Shown: positions 38,763-49,352, numbered from the stretch's first letter. The stretch is 64,000 nt of DNA from Limisphaerales bacterium (GCA_024761205.1 JAMASS010000008.1:62001-126000); one strand, 5' to 3'. Numbers and translations: made by a program. The notes: generated by a model from the letters alone, not told the origin.

Positions 38763-40268
38763 ATGCTTGCTAGCTTTAAGATGAGTGGGTTTGTTCGAAA
38801 ACTGGCAATCACCTTGGTTGTCGTCGTTGGTGGAGGCGAGTTGCATGCCTTCGCGCTTTTGGGGCCTCGCCCGCCCTGGCAAACAGCGACTCTGGGTTAC
38901 ACCTCACCTCCGCCCGCGACTTTTGAAGGTGGTGCCGGTCCGATGAATCTCAATGAGGAATATCGCTGGAACGTGCCTGAAATCTATTACGGATACAGCC
39001 CTGAGTTTCTGTCTTATTTCGGTCAAAAGGGCGTGGACGCAATTGAGGAAGCGGTTGCGATGCTCAATGATCTTCCCTCGCTGGAGGATGTAGATTTGAA
39101 TGACTATCAATTGGAATCAGGGCGTATAAACTTGCGCGCTCTGGCCTTAGGATTAACGGATATCAAATCCGCCGCTTTGTCGCTGATTCTACAGGTTCGA
39201 GGGCTTTCGGACCCCACTCGCTATGTCTTCACGTTGCGCAACCGTTACATTCCCAACCCCCCTCTTCCGATTTTTTACCACGTAATAAAGAGAAATTTTG
39301 ATCCGGTGACGCTCCGGCCTAGTTCGTTCGTTAACGGTACTTTGTGGACTTATGTGGTTGAGGAGCTTGGAGACAATCGAGCTTGGGCGTTCAATTTTCC
39401 GGTTGACCCCTTGGAACGACTCTTGCCACGGACATTGCCTGTCGCCGGAGTTGATTTGAACGGGCTTCCTGATGGGTTTTTCTGGACACAATTGACTCGA
39501 GACGACGTTGGTGGCCTCAAGCATATTTATCGAAGGTCCAATTTTAACCCTGAAAACAGCGTGGCAGGCGTTTCTGATGGAACGGGAGGCATCGTTGATG
39601 GGGGAGCTACGGCGCCGGTTGGATTTCCTGGAGGCGGTGGTACGTATGACTTCCCTGGCGGGAATGTTGGCGTGGGTGGAGGACCGTATGATTTTCCGTT
39701 TAATGCCTTTACCAACAACGTGAATGCACCGCCGGTTGGCAATGTGGGTGTTGGCAACACTCCCGTTGCTCCTGCCGCGACACGGGCTGGGATTGACATG
39801 TTGAATATGGTGCGCTCTGACTATGACGCCCTCTTGGGAGTGTATTTCAATCCTCTGGAGATGCGATACAGTGAGACGATTTTAACCAATAATCGAGTGG
39901 GCTCACGCGCCTTGACTCGTACTGTGATTCAACCCGATATTATTTTCGATGCTTCAGACATTCAAGGCGGCGATGGCACTTCGGCGTGGCTCATCTGGAA
40001 TGTAACGGTTGCCGACAATAATTGGCTCAATAGCGATGCGTTGGATGGCGTCTCGGGCGATGATTTTGGGCCGGGTGTGGTCAATCCCCCATTTCGCATT
40101 CGGTTTAATACTGCCGGAGACGTGCTCCTCAACGAGAATCCTTCGTTTGTCACCGAAGAATCGGGGATTCGATTGCTGACTTGGGGCTCGTTCGATGGAA
40201 CCACGAATGACCCGGTGGTCTTTCCGGTGGGAACCTCAATATTTGATTTGGAAAGTCAAGTTCGCTGA
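38763..40268 (+). CDS. secreted protein of unknown function
   Basis: This 501-residue protein starts with a signal peptide (KLAITLVVVVGGGELHAFAL) and begins 5 bases after the preceding stop. Visible blocks include GYTSPPPATFEGGAGPMNLNEE, seen only in part, WNVPEIYYGYSPEFLSYFG, and TQLTRDDVGGLKHIYR near 250, recalling the end of a metalloprotease-type domain but without HExxH. A glycine-proline-rich linker spans about 275-340. It lacks the YxVE...FYRV tail of its neighbours, ending DLESQVR. I do not recognise the family; its place suggests it is exported with the neighbouring proteins. Confidence 0.7.
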   Translation: MLASFKMSGFVRKLAITLVVVVGGGELHAFALLGPRPPWQTATLGYTSPPPATFEGGAGPMNLNEEYRWNVPEIYYGYSPEFLSYFGQKGVDAIEEAVAMLNDLPSLEDVDLNDYQLESGRINLRALALGLTDIKSAALSLILQVRGLSDPTRYVFTLRNRYIPNPPLPIFYHVIKRNFDPVTLRPSSFVNGTLWTYVVEELGDNRAWAFNFPVDPLERLLPRTLPVAGVDLNGLPDGFFWTQLTRDDVGGLKHIYRRSNFNPENSVAGVSDGTGGIVDGGATAPVGFPGGGGTYDFPGGNVGVGGGPYDFPFNAFTNNVNAPPVGNVGVGNTPVAPAATRAGIDMLNMVRSDYDALLGVYFNPLEMRYSETILTNNRVGSRALTRTVIQPDIIFDASDIQGGDGTSAWLIWNVTVADNNWLNSDALDGVSGDDFGPGVVNPPFRIRFNTAGDVLLNENPSFVTEESGIRLLTWGSFDGTTNDPVVFPVGTSIFDLESQVR

Positions 40269-40286
40269 TAAGAAAGTTCTTGTCTT

Positions 40287-43127
40287 ATGGTTAAAAAGTC
40301 ACTGCTCCTGTCCGGATTGTTGTCTTACTCGGGTGCTCTGAATGTGTCAGCACAGGTAACGGAGCTTTTTGAAAATTTTAATACGGTAAACGCTGGATTT
40401 GAATTGCCGATCAACGCGATTTCGTTTGCCAATTACGGTTCCTTTACCGTTTCTTCCATCCTTCCTTACGACACGCTGAATACCCTGAATTTTACGAACC
40501 GAGGCGTAATGAACGGTTCAGTTGGGTTCAATTTCCAACATATTGCCTCCAATGGAACCCGAGGGCCGGCGAACAATTTTGTGAACAGTCGCGGAGCTGA
40601 AATCATCGTCGCTGGCGCGGAAACTAGCCCGGCTTTTCTCCTGATTGAGGCGGAGAATGTGATCAATCATGGCCGATTCCAAGTGGGACCGGGCGGGTTG
40701 TTGCGCATCACGGGCGAAAATGTTGATCTTTTTAATGCCGGAATGGAAGTGGAACCGATTACGGGTTCGGGGACATCTAGTGGCACGATCAATTTTATTC
40801 CGGATTCCGGCATCAGTGATCTTTACTGGGGCGGGATCACGAATCTCATCGCTGACTCCTCGATGGTCGTGGCCGTGGCTGGGCCGACGCTTGAGGTTCG
40901 GACGCCGGGACATTCGGTGACCAACGCATCTTTTTTTAGTTTTTTGGAGGAAATCAGCTTGGCCAACCCTCAGGCTTTTGCTATTTCGAACACCTTCAAC
41001 GAAACCAACAAGGTCGTTCAGGCGATTTTCACAGTGGTTGGTCCTGGGATGCGGACGGCCGCTAGGTTCACGCCTAGCACTTCAACTAACGACCTAAATA
41101 CCGCTCTGCTAGAGATCGTCGCCCCGATTACGAATGTAGTTGATGGCGGCTTAGACCAATTTTCCCTCTATCTGACCGATACCTTGGCTTGGAAGACGAA
41201 CCATCTTCAACTTTCTAACGTCTTGGCCGGAACGTTTCGTCCCGCAACCTATGAGTTGAGCCGGTTGCGGCCCTTTGAATGGTTTTCAGGCATGTTTCCT
41301 CAAGATATCCCTATTGTGCCCGAACTGTTTTACGGCTCGACTTATAGCAATACGACGACGACAAATCTCTATGCCGCCTACTCCGCTAGTGTAGCGAATC
41401 TGGTGACGCAACCGCTGTCGCTTGAGGAATCCACGGTTGACGATCTGCCCGGGCGTATTGAGATTGACGCGACCAATTTGGACCTGAGGAATTCTCGATT
41501 TCGCGGTGAAGGTATTGTCACAATTAATGCGGATCACTTGATCGGCAGCGCTGGCGCGGTCGTTGACTCGCAGAATGTGAGCTTTAATTTGGCTTCGACC
41601 AACGGAGTTCTTGAAGTTCGCGACGTGGGCAGAATGACGGCAGATCGATTTGGTGGCAGTCTGCGGGCCTTCAGCATGGTGTGGACGAATCAGAACGGCA
41701 CGGTCGAGGAGATGTCTACGGAGGATCCAGATACGGGCGAAGTCACGGATACATCCGTTACGAATGTGGTCAATATTTTTCATCATATTCTCGTGGTGGA
41801 CGCGCGACAATTGCAGACGACTGTGCCGGTATTCACTCATGACTTTACCGCCAATGGCGTGAATGTCGTCGTTCATGACGACTTTCGAATCGTGCGCTCA
41901 TTTCAATCGGACGCAGAAGATTTGGATGTTACTGGAGCGCTCAGTTTCTTTGGGGAAGCCGGGAACATCGTAGCCACGAATCTTCCCAACGTGCGCACCC
42001 TGGAAATTGATGGTTCTATTAGTGTTCCTGGCCTCGCCGAATTCGGAGTTGGCCGTGAGACCCCTCTGGAGAGTTTTATTAACCGTGGATCATTGACTGC
42101 ATTTAGTCCGAGAATCGCGACCGACTACTTTGAGAATTCCGGTGAAATCGCTGGTGGCGGCAATGTGGAGTTGGATGTGCGGACCGCAAAGCTTGATAAC
42201 GGCAACATCCTATCCGGTCGTGACATTACCTTGGCCGGAGAGAATGTAAAGCTTCATGAGGCAGAAGTCTCCAGCGGTTTGAGGATAGTCATCAATGTTA
42301 GCGGAGTTTTGACCGATAACGGACCGGGGTCGAACAATCTGTTGAGCGTGGGCGATGGATTTGTCATGAACACGCTTCCGGCTACCAGTGATCTCTTGGG
42401 AACAACTATCGAAAGTAGAGTGCCACGATTTGCCCGAGTCGATCATGTCTGGGTTGCGGAGGATCGTGGCGCTCTGGCAAAGGGTTTTAACAATAATGCC
42501 GCGATTGGCAAACTAGTGTTCATCGCTCCGCTCGGCAGTGAGGTTCGTCTGTCTCCGGCTAATGGCGAGAAAAACGCAATCTACGTTGATCGACTAGAAT
42601 TGAGAGGTGCCTTGGCTCAAGATTGGCGCGACACGCTCATCATAGATAAAGGAATGACCTTGTATTTCGCCGATGCGAACTTGTCGGTCGAGGAGCTAGA
42701 TGGCGCTTTTGGTGGCAGGCTTCGTTGGGTTCGAGGGTATGCCGGAGCCAACAGTGGCGTTGATATTGTCGTTTCACCCGACGGGAGGACAGAGCGAGTG
42801 AATCGAGGGTTGCGAGAGAGCCTAACGATTGACTCGGACGGTGATGGCACAGCAAACGGAATTGATCTGATGCCATTTGACGGCGTGATGTTGACGGACC
42901 TTGAGGTCGACACTGACGACGGAATCGTGCGAACGAGCATTTCTTGGATTGCGGCGGCTCAAACTGCCTATCAGGTTGAGTATCGCTCTGGCATCGACAG
43001 TAGCAATTGGAAGGTGTTCCAAGCGGTTAGGAATGAAGCGGATGAGCGACAAATGATGACGGTGACTGACGAAGTAAGCGTCGAAGAAGGTGTGCGGTTT
43101 TATCGGGTAACGTACCATCCTCGCTAG
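40287..43127 (+). CDS. large secreted beta-helix-like protein with shared C-terminal tail
   Basis: This 946-residue protein has a signal peptide (SLLLSGLLSYSGALNVSAQ) and a mature start ELFENFNTVNAGFELP. Long stretches of short, asparagine- and valine-rich beta turns (for example DATNLDLRNSRFRGEGIVTI) suggest a parallel beta-helix, as in adhesins or polysaccharide-binding proteins. Near the end it has DSDGDGTANGIDLMPFDG, a calcium-binding stretch, then the tail TAYQVEYRSGIDSSNWKVF ... VRFYRVTYHPR. No catalytic motif is seen. It follows the previous gene by 18 bases, so the three secreted genes from 36829 are probably one operon. Confidence 0.75.
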   Translation: MVKKSLLLSGLLSYSGALNVSAQVTELFENFNTVNAGFELPINAISFANYGSFTVSSILPYDTLNTLNFTNRGVMNGSVGFNFQHIASNGTRGPANNFVNSRGAEIIVAGAETSPAFLLIEAENVINHGRFQVGPGGLLRITGENVDLFNAGMEVEPITGSGTSSGTINFIPDSGISDLYWGGITNLIADSSMVVAVAGPTLEVRTPGHSVTNASFFSFLEEISLANPQAFAISNTFNETNKVVQAIFTVVGPGMRTAARFTPSTSTNDLNTALLEIVAPITNVVDGGLDQFSLYLTDTLAWKTNHLQLSNVLAGTFRPATYELSRLRPFEWFSGMFPQDIPIVPELFYGSTYSNTTTTNLYAAYSASVANLVTQPLSLEESTVDDLPGRIEIDATNLDLRNSRFRGEGIVTINADHLIGSAGAVVDSQNVSFNLASTNGVLEVRDVGRMTADRFGGSLRAFSMVWTNQNGTVEEMSTEDPDTGEVTDTSVTNVVNIFHHILVVDARQLQTTVPVFTHDFTANGVNVVVHDDFRIVRSFQSDAEDLDVTGALSFFGEAGNIVATNLPNVRTLEIDGSISVPGLAEFGVGRETPLESFINRGSLTAFSPRIATDYFENSGEIAGGGNVELDVRTAKLDNGNILSGRDITLAGENVKLHEAEVSSGLRIVINVSGVLTDNGPGSNNLLSVGDGFVMNTLPATSDLLGTTIESRVPRFARVDHVWVAEDRGALAKGFNNNAAIGKLVFIAPLGSEVRLSPANGEKNAIYVDRLELRGALAQDWRDTLIIDKGMTLYFADANLSVEELDGAFGGRLRWVRGYAGANSGVDIVVSPDGRTERVNRGLRESLTIDSDGDGTANGIDLMPFDGVMLTDLEVDTDDGIVRTSISWIAAAQTAYQVEYRSGIDSSNWKVFQAVRNEADERQMMTVTDEVSVEEGVRFYRVTYHPR

Positions 43128-43218
43128 GTATTGACCCGATAAATGGGAGACTTCTCAGACAGTGAGACAGTCGCCCGATTCTGGAAGGTTTGCTGCTTAG
43201 CAATGCTATTTTGAAAAG

Positions 43219-46200
43219 ATGACAAGATTCACGGCAATTGGGTTTTTAGCTGTCTGGGCGCTGGCGTCTTACCTTTCACCCGTCGTCCAGTCGGCGCAAT
43301 GGGCGATGGTTAATGGTCATTGGGCTCACTCGCATCAGTTGCTCGCGAAGTTGAAGAAAGATGATCCGGCTAGCCGCAAGCAGGTTAAACAGCTTTTGCG
43401 ACAGAAGGGACTGGCGATGATCAGCGAATATTCTCTGGTTCCGGGGCTCTGTGTGTTGTCAACTCCTGTGGTGGCACAGGGGCTGGGGCCGCGACATGGA
43501 GGGAATAACCTTGGGGGACTAGTTCAGGAGCTTGAGGCGTCAGGTCTGTTTGACTATGTCGAGCCTGATTATGTCTGGGAGGTCTACCGTTCGCCGAGCG
43601 ACGCCGCTTTTGAAAGCGGGATTCTTTGGGGGTTAAGAAACACGGGAAGTTTTGACATTGATATTGAGGCCGAAGCGGCTTGGGATATTACGACGGGCTC
43701 TCGGGACGTTATCGTGGGTGTGTTGGACACCGGGGTGCGTTACAGTCACCAAGATCTCGAGAATCAAATGTGGGAGAATCCCGAGGAGGTACCCGGCAAT
43801 GGGGAAGATGATGACGGAAACGGGTATGTGGATGATATCTTTGGGATTAATGCAATCGTTGATTCTGGAGATCCGCTTGATGACGATGGGCACGGGAGCC
43901 ACGTCGCAGGCATTCTCGGTGCCTCAGCTAATGATTCCGGTGATATGGTTGGCGTCGCCTGGGATCTGAGAATCATGGGATTGAAGGTCTTAGGCACGAA
44001 TGGCGGAACGACTTCTGATGTCATTCAGGGGTTCGAGTATGGCATTGAACATGGCTGCCGTATCATTAACGCCAGCTTAGGCGGGGGTGCCTTTAGTCAG
44101 GGCTTTTTTGACGTGATCGCTGAAGGGCAACGGAGAGGTGTTCTCCTCGTAGCTTCTGCGGGCAATGAAAACAGCAATAACGATATTTTTCCTTCGTACC
44201 CGGCGAACTATAACTTGGATAATGTGATCAGTGTTGCCGCCATGGATCGTTTTGGTGAAATAACTGAGTTTTCAAATTTTGGATTGCACACGGTCGATAT
44301 CGCTGCTCCGGGCGAAGATATTTTTTCGCTAGATATCGAAAATGATAGCGCCTATCAGGCGCGTGATGGCACGAGTATGGCTGCGCCTCACGTTTCTGGC
44401 GTCGCCGCGCTTGTTCTTGGCGCCTTTCCCGAGGCGACGGTGCATGAAGTGCGCGAACGGATTCTTTCCTCGGCAATTGAAGAGCCCGCGTTCTTTGGCA
44501 AGGTTGCCACCGGCGGTCGAGTGTCCGCGCTGGGGGCGTTGAGTGTCACTGGAGATGGAGCGTTGGAAATGACCGTGGATCCGCCTCACCAGTCCGCTCT
44601 TCAGCGCGGTTCGACGGCTTCCGTTGTGGTTCGAATTTCTGATGTCTTTGGAGTCACCGATGCTGTGGTCATTGGCGAACTGCTTCATAACGGTGAAACC
44701 ATTACCTTTGACAATACTGGCACGGTGCCGGATGTGCAGGCGGACGATGCTCTTTATACTTATGAGTTGATGGTTCCGGAAGACATCGACGAGATTCAGC
44801 TTACTGTGCGGGCTGAAGCGCCCAATAAGCAGAGCGTCGAAAGCGTAGTGCGTTACCTTGTCGTCGATCCGCCCATCAATGACAACTTTGAGTCGTCAGT
44901 TAAGTTGCCGGCGGAAGGGATTTCATTGGTGACGGACACGCGATTCGCTAGTTTCGAGATTGACGAACCTTTTCATGCCGAGGTTGATGATGTGGACTAT
45001 AGCCTCTGGTGGATATGGACGCCGCAGATGGACACTGAAGCCTTCGTTGGAACATCGGGAAGCAATTATGACACCGTTATTGGCGTCTACACAGGTAACG
45101 CGCTGACAGAATTGACTGAAGTGGCTTCGGTGAACGATGTCGGTACTCGCCCCGAAGGTTACTTGACATTCTCAGCGTTGGCGGGGACGACTTATCGGAT
45201 CGCTGTGGCGGGAGCTGCTGAGGGGGAATTTGGTACTCTGCGTTTTCGACTGACGCCGGGCGGGGCACCAGATTTAATAGCTCCCATTGTTGCGGTTACT
45301 GCTCCGACCAGCGGCATTTTGACAGATGAGAACCGTCTGGTATTGGAAGGCACGGCGTTTGATCCCAAGCCGAATTCCAGCGGTGTGGGCTTTGTCTTCC
45401 TACGGGCGAATGACGAACCTATTGGCAGGATCGCCAACGGAACCACCCGTTGGACCTCTCCGGTACCGTTGGTGCCGGGGCAAAACACGATTCAGGTGAC
45501 GGCGACCGACTTTTCAGGGAATACGTCTGAGGCACGGACTATTGGGGTAATCTACTTGATGCCGGAGCCACCAAACGATCATTTCGCCGAGGCCGAGGTT
45601 CTCAGTGGCGACACTGGTGTGGTGAATGCAATTAACCAATTGGCGACAAAACAATTTGGCGAGCCGCTGCATGCGGGAAATCGGGGTGGCGCTTCCGTTT
45701 GGTACTCCTACACACCTGCTGTGGACGGTGTCTTAAGCCTGCAGATTCGACGAGCAAGTTTTGACACCGTTATGGCGGTTTACACCGGGACCAGAGTTGC
45801 TGAGCTGCAGCATATCGCTTCCAACGACGATGCGATGCCCGGGCGTGGTGAGAGCAGCATCACACAGGCAGTGCGGTCGGGCGTCAAATACTCAATTGCG
45901 GTTGATGGTTTTGCAGGACTCGTTGGTCAGGCCGATCTACAATACGAATTTACTGCGAGCGCTGTTTTTACTCTCAGTGTAGAGAGCGGGCCAGGCGGGA
46001 GCGTGTCTCCGGAATCGACCGTTATGGTGGGAATGGGCGAGGAGCTGACCTTAATGGCGGAGCCTTTTGCCAACTTCAGATTTGTCAAATGGAAGGGAAG
46101 CGTAACCTCTACAGACAACCCGTTGATCTTAGTGATTGATAAGGATATTTCGTTAGAGGCTGTATTTGAATCCACGGTGTTCGATGGATTTGAATCAGGG

Positions 46201-46797
46201 GATTTGACCTCAGGCGACTATGGTTCCGGTGGCAACCAACCGTGGGGTGTAGCCAAGGGGTTTGCCTCTACCGGAGATTTCTCCGCCAAAGCTGGGGACA
46301 TTGGGGATAATGAGAACAGTTCGTTATTTCTTAACGCCGTGCTCGCTGGAGGGAGTGGCTCCTTCGATTTTCAAGTGAGCTCCGAGGAGAGATGGGACTT
46401 CCTAGAATTCTTGATTAATGACGAGTTGATTCAACGATGGTCGGGCGAGATCACTTGGCAGAGTTTCGAGTTTGTAGTGCCTGCTGGAAATGTACGGCTA
46501 GAATGGAGGTATTCCAAAGATTTCACCAACACCGTCGGCGATGACACGGCTTACATCGACAATTTAAGGCTCCCGTTTGATGGTCCAAGGCTGTTGGTGA
46601 ATCCGATTCGTGGCGGTGGCGTGGAGCTGTGGATTAATGGCACGCCTGGCCAGACGTACAATATCGAATGGTCCCGAGATTTGATCGATTGGACGTTGTT
46701 TGCGGTTGAAACCACAGATGCTGGAGGCGAAATTCGAATTTTTGACTCAGAGTTTGATTGCACCGAGCAATGCTATTTTCGGGCAGTTATCCGGTGA
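43219..46797 (+). CDS. secreted subtilisin-like protease with multidomain C-terminus
   Basis: This 1192-residue S8 protease has a signal peptide (GFLAVWALASYLSPVVQS), an inhibitor-type propeptide, and the triad in GVLDTGV (Asp near 170), HGSHVAGI (His near 224) and GTSMAAPHVSG (Ser near 386). After the catalytic domain come an Ig-like domain, two prepeptidase C-type domains (YDTVIGVYTGN, FDTVMAVYTGT) and an Ig-like stretch between them. An InlB B-like repeat (GGSVSPESTVMVGMGEELTL) near 925 and a jelly-roll-like domain follow. The tail is QTYNIEWSRDLIDW ... CYFRAVIR. It is likely cell-surface or extracellular and could process the neighbouring proteins. It starts 91 bases after the preceding gene. 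Confidence 0.9.
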   Translation: MTRFTAIGFLAVWALASYLSPVVQSAQWAMVNGHWAHSHQLLAKLKKDDPASRKQVKQLLRQKGLAMISEYSLVPGLCVLSTPVVAQGLGPRHGGNNLGGLVQELEASGLFDYVEPDYVWEVYRSPSDAAFESGILWGLRNTGSFDIDIEAEAAWDITTGSRDVIVGVLDTGVRYSHQDLENQMWENPEEVPGNGEDDDGNGYVDDIFGINAIVDSGDPLDDDGHGSHVAGILGASANDSGDMVGVAWDLRIMGLKVLGTNGGTTSDVIQGFEYGIEHGCRIINASLGGGAFSQGFFDVIAEGQRRGVLLVASAGNENSNNDIFPSYPANYNLDNVISVAAMDRFGEITEFSNFGLHTVDIAAPGEDIFSLDIENDSAYQARDGTSMAAPHVSGVAALVLGAFPEATVHEVRERILSSAIEEPAFFGKVATGGRVSALGALSVTGDGALEMTVDPPHQSALQRGSTASVVVRISDVFGVTDAVVIGELLHNGETITFDNTGTVPDVQADDALYTYELMVPEDIDEIQLTVRAEAPNKQSVESVVRYLVVDPPINDNFESSVKLPAEGISLVTDTRFASFEIDEPFHAEVDDVDYSLWWIWTPQMDTEAFVGTSGSNYDTVIGVYTGNALTELTEVASVNDVGTRPEGYLTFSALAGTTYRIAVAGAAEGEFGTLRFRLTPGGAPDLIAPIVAVTAPTSGILTDENRLVLEGTAFDPKPNSSGVGFVFLRANDEPIGRIANGTTRWTSPVPLVPGQNTIQVTATDFSGNTSEARTIGVIYLMPEPPNDHFAEAEVLSGDTGVVNAINQLATKQFGEPLHAGNRGGASVWYSYTPAVDGVLSLQIRRASFDTVMAVYTGTRVAELQHIASNDDAMPGRGESSITQAVRSGVKYSIAVDGFAGLVGQADLQYEFTASAVFTLSVESGPGGSVSPESTVMVGMGEELTLMAEPFANFRFVKWKGSVTSTDNPLILVIDKDISLEAVFESTVFDGFESGDLTSGDYGSGGNQPWGVAKGFASTGDFSAKAGDIGDNENSSLFLNAVLAGGSGSFDFQVSSEERWDFLEFLINDELIQRWSGEITWQSFEFVVPAGNVRLEWRYSKDFTNTVGDDTAYIDNLRLPFDGPRLLVNPIRGGGVELWINGTPGQTYNIEWSRDLIDWTLFAVETTDAGGEIRIFDSEFDCTEQCYFRAVIR

Positions 46798-46949
46798 CAA
46801 TAAAGATTCCGCTTCAGCCCCGGTCTTTCAGTGAGTTTTTTCGGCTGCGGATACGGAGTTCTCTTCTTGCGTATGGTCGTCCGCATTCCTGTTTTCTCGC
46901 TTGGCCTCTGATCAGGTTAAATTTTTCCGCGTTCGTTGTGACTCATCGC

Positions 46950-47591
46950 ATGAGTGTCATCGGGATCACCGGCGGGATTGGAATGGGGAAGTCGACCGTG
47001 ACCGATTGGTTGGCGGAGACGGGCATGGCTGTGGTGGACTGTGACGTGATTGCGCGTGAGTTGACCGCAGCTGGGGGTGATGCGATTGGTGAAATTGTCG
47101 AGGCTTTTGGTCCGACCGTGCTGGATGCTGACGGTGCGCTATCTCGTGCTCGAATGGCGGACATTGTCTTCCGAAATCAGGAATGTCGCGAACGATTGGA
47201 GGCGATTCTTCATCCTCGAATCCGCATAGCATGGAAGGCGCGGTGCCGTTCTTATCGGAGCCCCGGATCTGGGCCTGTCTTTGTCGCTATTCCGCTGCTT
47301 TACGAAACCGGCGCGAGCGAGGAATTTGACTTGATAGCATGCGTAGCATGCGGGGCTGTGGAGCAGAGGTCTCGACTAAGAGCTCGGGGCTGGAGCGACG
47401 AGCATATTCAGCGACGACTGGGTGCTCAGTGGAATATTGATCGGAAGATGCGCTTGGCTGATATTATTGTTTGGACTGGCTGTTCATTGAAAATGGCAAA
47501 GCGTCAAGTTCGATGCTTGATCCAGACCGCCGAGCGCTTGGCTCTGCAGAGTAGATTTGTTTGCGGGAAGGGTGATATCAGGCGGGCTTGA
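46950..47591 (+). CDS. coaE: dephospho-CoA kinase
   Basis: This 213-residue cytoplasmic enzyme phosphorylates dephospho-CoA in the last step of coenzyme A synthesis. It starts MSVIGITGGIGMGKSTVTDW, containing the P-loop GGIGMGKS, followed by VVDCDVIARELT, HPRIR, and VAIPLLYETG. RLRARGWSDEHIQRRLGAQ matches the lid region. The frame is open to 46758, overlapping the protease gene, but ATG 46950 lines up with the family start. The gene is independent of the secreted protein group. Confidence 0.93.
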   Translation: MSVIGITGGIGMGKSTVTDWLAETGMAVVDCDVIARELTAAGGDAIGEIVEAFGPTVLDADGALSRARMADIVFRNQECRERLEAILHPRIRIAWKARCRSYRSPGSGPVFVAIPLLYETGASEEFDLIACVACGAVEQRSRLRARGWSDEHIQRRLGAQWNIDRKMRLADIIVWTGCSLKMAKRQVRCLIQTAERLALQSRFVCGKGDIRRA

Positions 47592-47744
47592 TTTGGTGGC
47601 GTGAGTTGTCGAAGCAAAGAAGGAGTTTGGTACGACGAGATCATCGTCAGATATGGCTGTATCACTAGTTTGGATTGCGCTGCGAGTAGTGAAGGGCGCT
47701 TAAACGGGCGGGATGAAACCTTGGCGACTTGTTGATGGTATTTT

Positions 47745-49352
47745 ATGAGTTCAGAAGATTTTCCGAAACAGTTTGCGGAATTAATGCGGCGGCATATGCC
47801 TAACTTTGGAGATCCGATGGGCTTTCAGGCCGCTTCTGACGATCCGGAAGAACCGAAAAAAGAAGAGAAGCCAGAAACGGAGCGATTTGACTTCGATTAT
47901 CGTCCGCGTGATGTCAAAGCCTACCTAGATCGGTACGTAATTCAGCAGGATGAAGCGAAAAAAGTTTTAAGCGTCGCTCTGTGCGACCATTACCACCATG
48001 TGCGTTTGTTGCAGGAGGGCAAGGCGCTCCCGAATTATACGAAGCAAAACATCATCCTTCTTGGTTCCACAGGTGTCGGGAAAACGTACTTGGTTCGAAG
48101 TGTGGCGGAATTAATTGGCATGCCGTTTGTGAAGGGTGACGCTACGAAATTTTCGGAAACGGGTTATGTGGGTGGTGATGTTGAAGATCTGGTTCGGGAG
48201 CTTTATCGGCGAGCGGACGGCGATATTCAAAAGGCTCAGTTTGGCATCATCTATATTGACGAGATCGATAAGATCGCCCAATCCGACCAATCGGGCGGGC
48301 GAGATGTCAGCGGCCGAGGCGTGCAGACGAATCTTTTGAAATTAATGGAGGAAACGGATGTTTCCGTCAGGTCGCAGCAGGATATTGCTGGGCAAATCCA
48401 AGCGATGATGGAGATGCAACGCGGCAAGAAATCCGGAAGTTACATCAACACCAAGCACATTCTCTTCATCGTGAGTGGTGCGTTCGACGGTTTGGAAAAG
48501 ATTATCGAGAAGCGCCTGAACGATTCGACGATCGGTTTTGCAGCAGCGCAACGTTCTGAGATATCGGAAGGTGTTAGCAACCTGGACCAAGTTGAGACGA
48601 AGGATCTGTTGGAATATGGCTTTGAGCCGGAGTTTGTGGGGCGGTTGCCGGTGCGTGTGGTTTGTCAGCCACTTTCGGAAGATGACCTCTATTCCATCCT
48701 TCGGTCTTCGGAAGGCAGTATCATCCGTCAGTATGAGGCGGATTTTGAAGCTTATGGAATTGAGGTCCTGTTTACTGAAAAGGCGTTGCGACGCATCGCG
48801 TCTTTGGCGGCGGCGGAGAAGACAGGTGCTCGGGGACTCATGACGGTTTGTGAGCGCATTTTTCGCAACTACAAGTTCGAGTTGCCAAGTAGTTCGATCA
48901 GGCGGTTTGAGGTGACGCGGAGTGTTATTGATGATCCGGAGACTCAGCTTGCAGAGATCTTGCGCCGCGAGGATGATCCCGAAATTCAGGTGACTCGAGG
49001 GCTGATCAACGAGTTTACTCAGCGATTTGCTGAGGTTCATGGATTAAGGCTTCGCTTCACTAAGGACGGAATGGAACGGCTGCTGACTCTGGCGGCTGAA
49101 AGGGATGATTCCGTACGCGAGATTTGTCAGACTCGATTCAAGGACTTTCAGTTTGGGCTGAAGCTGATCTCTCAGAATACCGGTCAAGAGACTTTTGATT
49201 TGGATGCTGCCGTAGTGGATGATCCAGAAAGAGCCCTGAATGATTGGGTCGTCGCCAGCTATCGGGGTTTGGGTAAGGAGGGTGAATCGTCGGCAGAGGG
49301 GAGACCTGAGCACGATGCGGACCCCGGTGAGAAACACTTGTCGGAAGGTTGA
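47745..49352 (+). CDS. ClpX-like AAA+ unfoldase without zinc domain and with duplicated C-terminal domain
   Basis: This 535-residue ATPase resembles ClpX: Walker A GSTGVGKT near 107, pore loop GYVG near 142, Walker [10 protein letters not shown] near 169 and sensor/arginine block [11 protein letters not shown] near 300. The N-terminal C4 zinc-binding domain is replaced by about 60 acidic residues. The tripeptide IGF ([10 protein letters not shown], near 264), used by ClpX to dock on ClpP, is kept. After the usual small domain ([20 protein letters not shown] ... [11 protein letters not shown]) there is a second, related copy ([19 protein letters not shown] ... [11 protein letters not shown]). 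It is longer than ClpX (about 420 residues). Whether it works with ClpP is inferred from the IGF loop. Confidence 0.85.
   Translation: MSSEDFPKQFAELMRRHMPNFGDPMGFQAASDDPEEPKKEEKPETERFDFDYRPRDVKAYLDRYVIQQDEAKKVLSVALCDHYHHVRLLQEGKALPNYTKQNIILLGSTGVGKTYLVRSVAELIGMPFVKGDATKFSETGYVGGDVEDLVRELYRRADGDIQKAQFGIIYIDEIDKIAQSDQSGGRDVSGRGVQTNLLKLMEETDVSVRSQQDIAGQIQAMMEMQRGKKSGSYINTKHILFIVSGAFDGLEKIIEKRLNDSTIGFAAAQRSEISEGVSNLDQVETKDLLEYGFEPEFVGRLPVRVVCQPLSEDDLYSILRSSEGSIIRQYEADFEAYGIEVLFTEKALRRIASLAAAEKTGARGLMTVCERIFRNYKFELPSSSIRRFEVTRSVIDDPETQLAEILRREDDPEIQVTRGLINEFTQRFAEVHGLRLRFTKDGMERLLTLAAERDDSVREICQTRFKDFQFGLKLISQNTGQETFDLDAAVVDDPERALNDWVVASYRGLGKEGESSAEGRPEHDADPGEKHLSEG

Noticed and set aside
36829-46797. 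PEP-CTERM sorting signals on the large secreted proteins
   Set aside because: No protein ends with a PEP motif, a transmembrane helix and a basic tail. The exosortase substrates must be elsewhere.
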